Positions 37,276 through 37,555 of a stretch of DNA of 37,555 nt are shown here, one piece after another. The notes under the pieces are model-generated. The model had not been told where the DNA came from, made no database searches, and saw only the letters and a list, made by a program, of their open reading frames with translations. How positions within the stretch are numbered: the stretch's first letter is position 1; every line of letters begins with the position of its first letter. Made by a program: the position numbers and the translations under genes. This DNA is from Bacteroidales bacterium (GTDB lineage Bacteria > Bacteroidota > Bacteroidia > Bacteroidales > UBA932), in the NCBI GenBank assembly GCA_017527625.1, contig JAFXPV010000092.1, positions 1 through 37,555 of the forward strand, given 5' to 3'.

Positions 37276-37555
37276 CTAGTCAATTGAATCGTACTTCACT
37301 ACTTCTATGCCTGCGCGGCGCAGCAGGTCCAGCCCGTCGGTGATGCGGTACTCGTCGTGGTAGACGACGCGCTTGATACCGGCCTGGATTATGAGCTTTG
37401 CGCATTCAATGCAGGGAGAAGCGGTTACGTAAAGAGTGGAACCGTCGCTGCTGTTGCTGCTCTTGGCAACTTTGGTGATGGCGTTGGCTTCGGCGTGCAG
37501 GACGTACGGTTTGGTGACGCCGTTCTCATCTTCGCACACGTTCTCGAAACCGGAG
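37276..37555 (-). CDS. Deoxycytidylate (dCMP) deaminase, 5' end outside window
   Basis: About 93 C-terminal residues are present, and the frame is open to the right edge (SGFENVCEDENG is read through). The zinc-binding motifs are HAEANAI and SPCIECAK, where His and two Cys bind zinc and Glu is the proton shuttle. The end GIEVVKYDSID is typical. The enzyme converts dCMP to dUMP for thymidylate synthesis in the cytoplasm. A GTG within the frame at 37539 is not the real start, since homology continues upstream of it. It is the first visible gene of the operon with the S41 protease and GSCFA protein. Confidence 0.9.
   Translation of the reverse strand, partial: SGFENVCEDENGVTKPYVLHAEANAITKVAKSSNSSDGSTLYVTASPCIECAKLIIQAGIKRVVYHDEYRITDGLDLLRRAGIEVVKYDSID

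Overview
The window is a stretch of chromosome from a member of the order Bacteroidales, probably a gut or rumen lineage. Four things point there. Many genes are preceded by the Bacteroidetes promoter, TTTG or TTG, about 19-20 bases, then TAnnTTTG. Most start codons lack a Shine-Dalgarno sequence. Several protein families are typical of the phylum (fimbrillin-like/FISUMP lipoprotein, HU-CCDC81 membrane protein, GSCFA, DUF6807, DUF6515). The enzyme set suits a glycan-degrading anaerobe. The exact genus cannot be fixed from the sequence alone.

Layout, left to right. 1-2392: 3' part of a GH3 glycosidase with an inserted PA14 domain. 2406-4098: a reverse-strand ATPase gene (DUF4143 type) bracketed by two nearly identical 41-base direct repeats that each form a terminator hairpin, followed by a gene for a LysR-type DNA-binding domain without an effector domain. 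4123-5333: rpsF-rpsR-rplI ribosomal operon with a full promoter and a leader hairpin. 5402-7342: YitT-family membrane protein, convergent with rlmN. 7355-10909: recA, trpS and a GPH-type sugar:cation symporter. 10989-13287: reverse-strand lemA and a DUF2207 membrane protein. 13363-16102: small secreted protein, a 46-residue peptide and a large fimbrillin-like lipoprotein. 16171-19608: tRNA-Leu(CAG) on the reverse strand, a secreted GH2 beta-galactosidase, and tRNA-Asn(GTT). 19658-20153: decayed remnant of a beta-lactamase-like serine hydrolase. 20157-20612: bcp peroxidase.

20737-32491 is a long forward run: alkaline phosphatase, a Tat-exported Gfo/Idh/MocA oxidoreductase, a DUF6807 lipoprotein, an HU-CCDC81 membrane protein, dnaG, metG, recX, prfB with a programmed +1 frameshift, and class I fumarase interrupted by one in-frame TAG. 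The right end carries reverse-strand galE, a forward low-complexity DUF6515 protein, and a reverse-strand operon of dCMP deaminase (cut by the window edge), a CtpA-type S41 protease and a GSCFA protein.

Most of the window is housekeeping: translation (S6, S18, L9, TrpS, MetG, RF2, RlmN, two tRNAs), replication and recombination (DnaG, RecA, RecX) and central metabolism. Carbohydrate genes (GH3, GH2, GPH symporter, Gfo/Idh, DUF6807, galE) are scattered among them and not in a SusC/SusD locus. No phage, complete insertion sequence, CRISPR array or toxin system was seen. The observations most worth checking are the amber codon in fumarase, the repeat-bracketed ATPase gene with its palindromic upstream repeats, the small peptide before the lipoprotein, and the strong SD sequences in the operon that encodes S6 and S18. 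No stretch longer than about 120 bases lacks an annotated gene or site.
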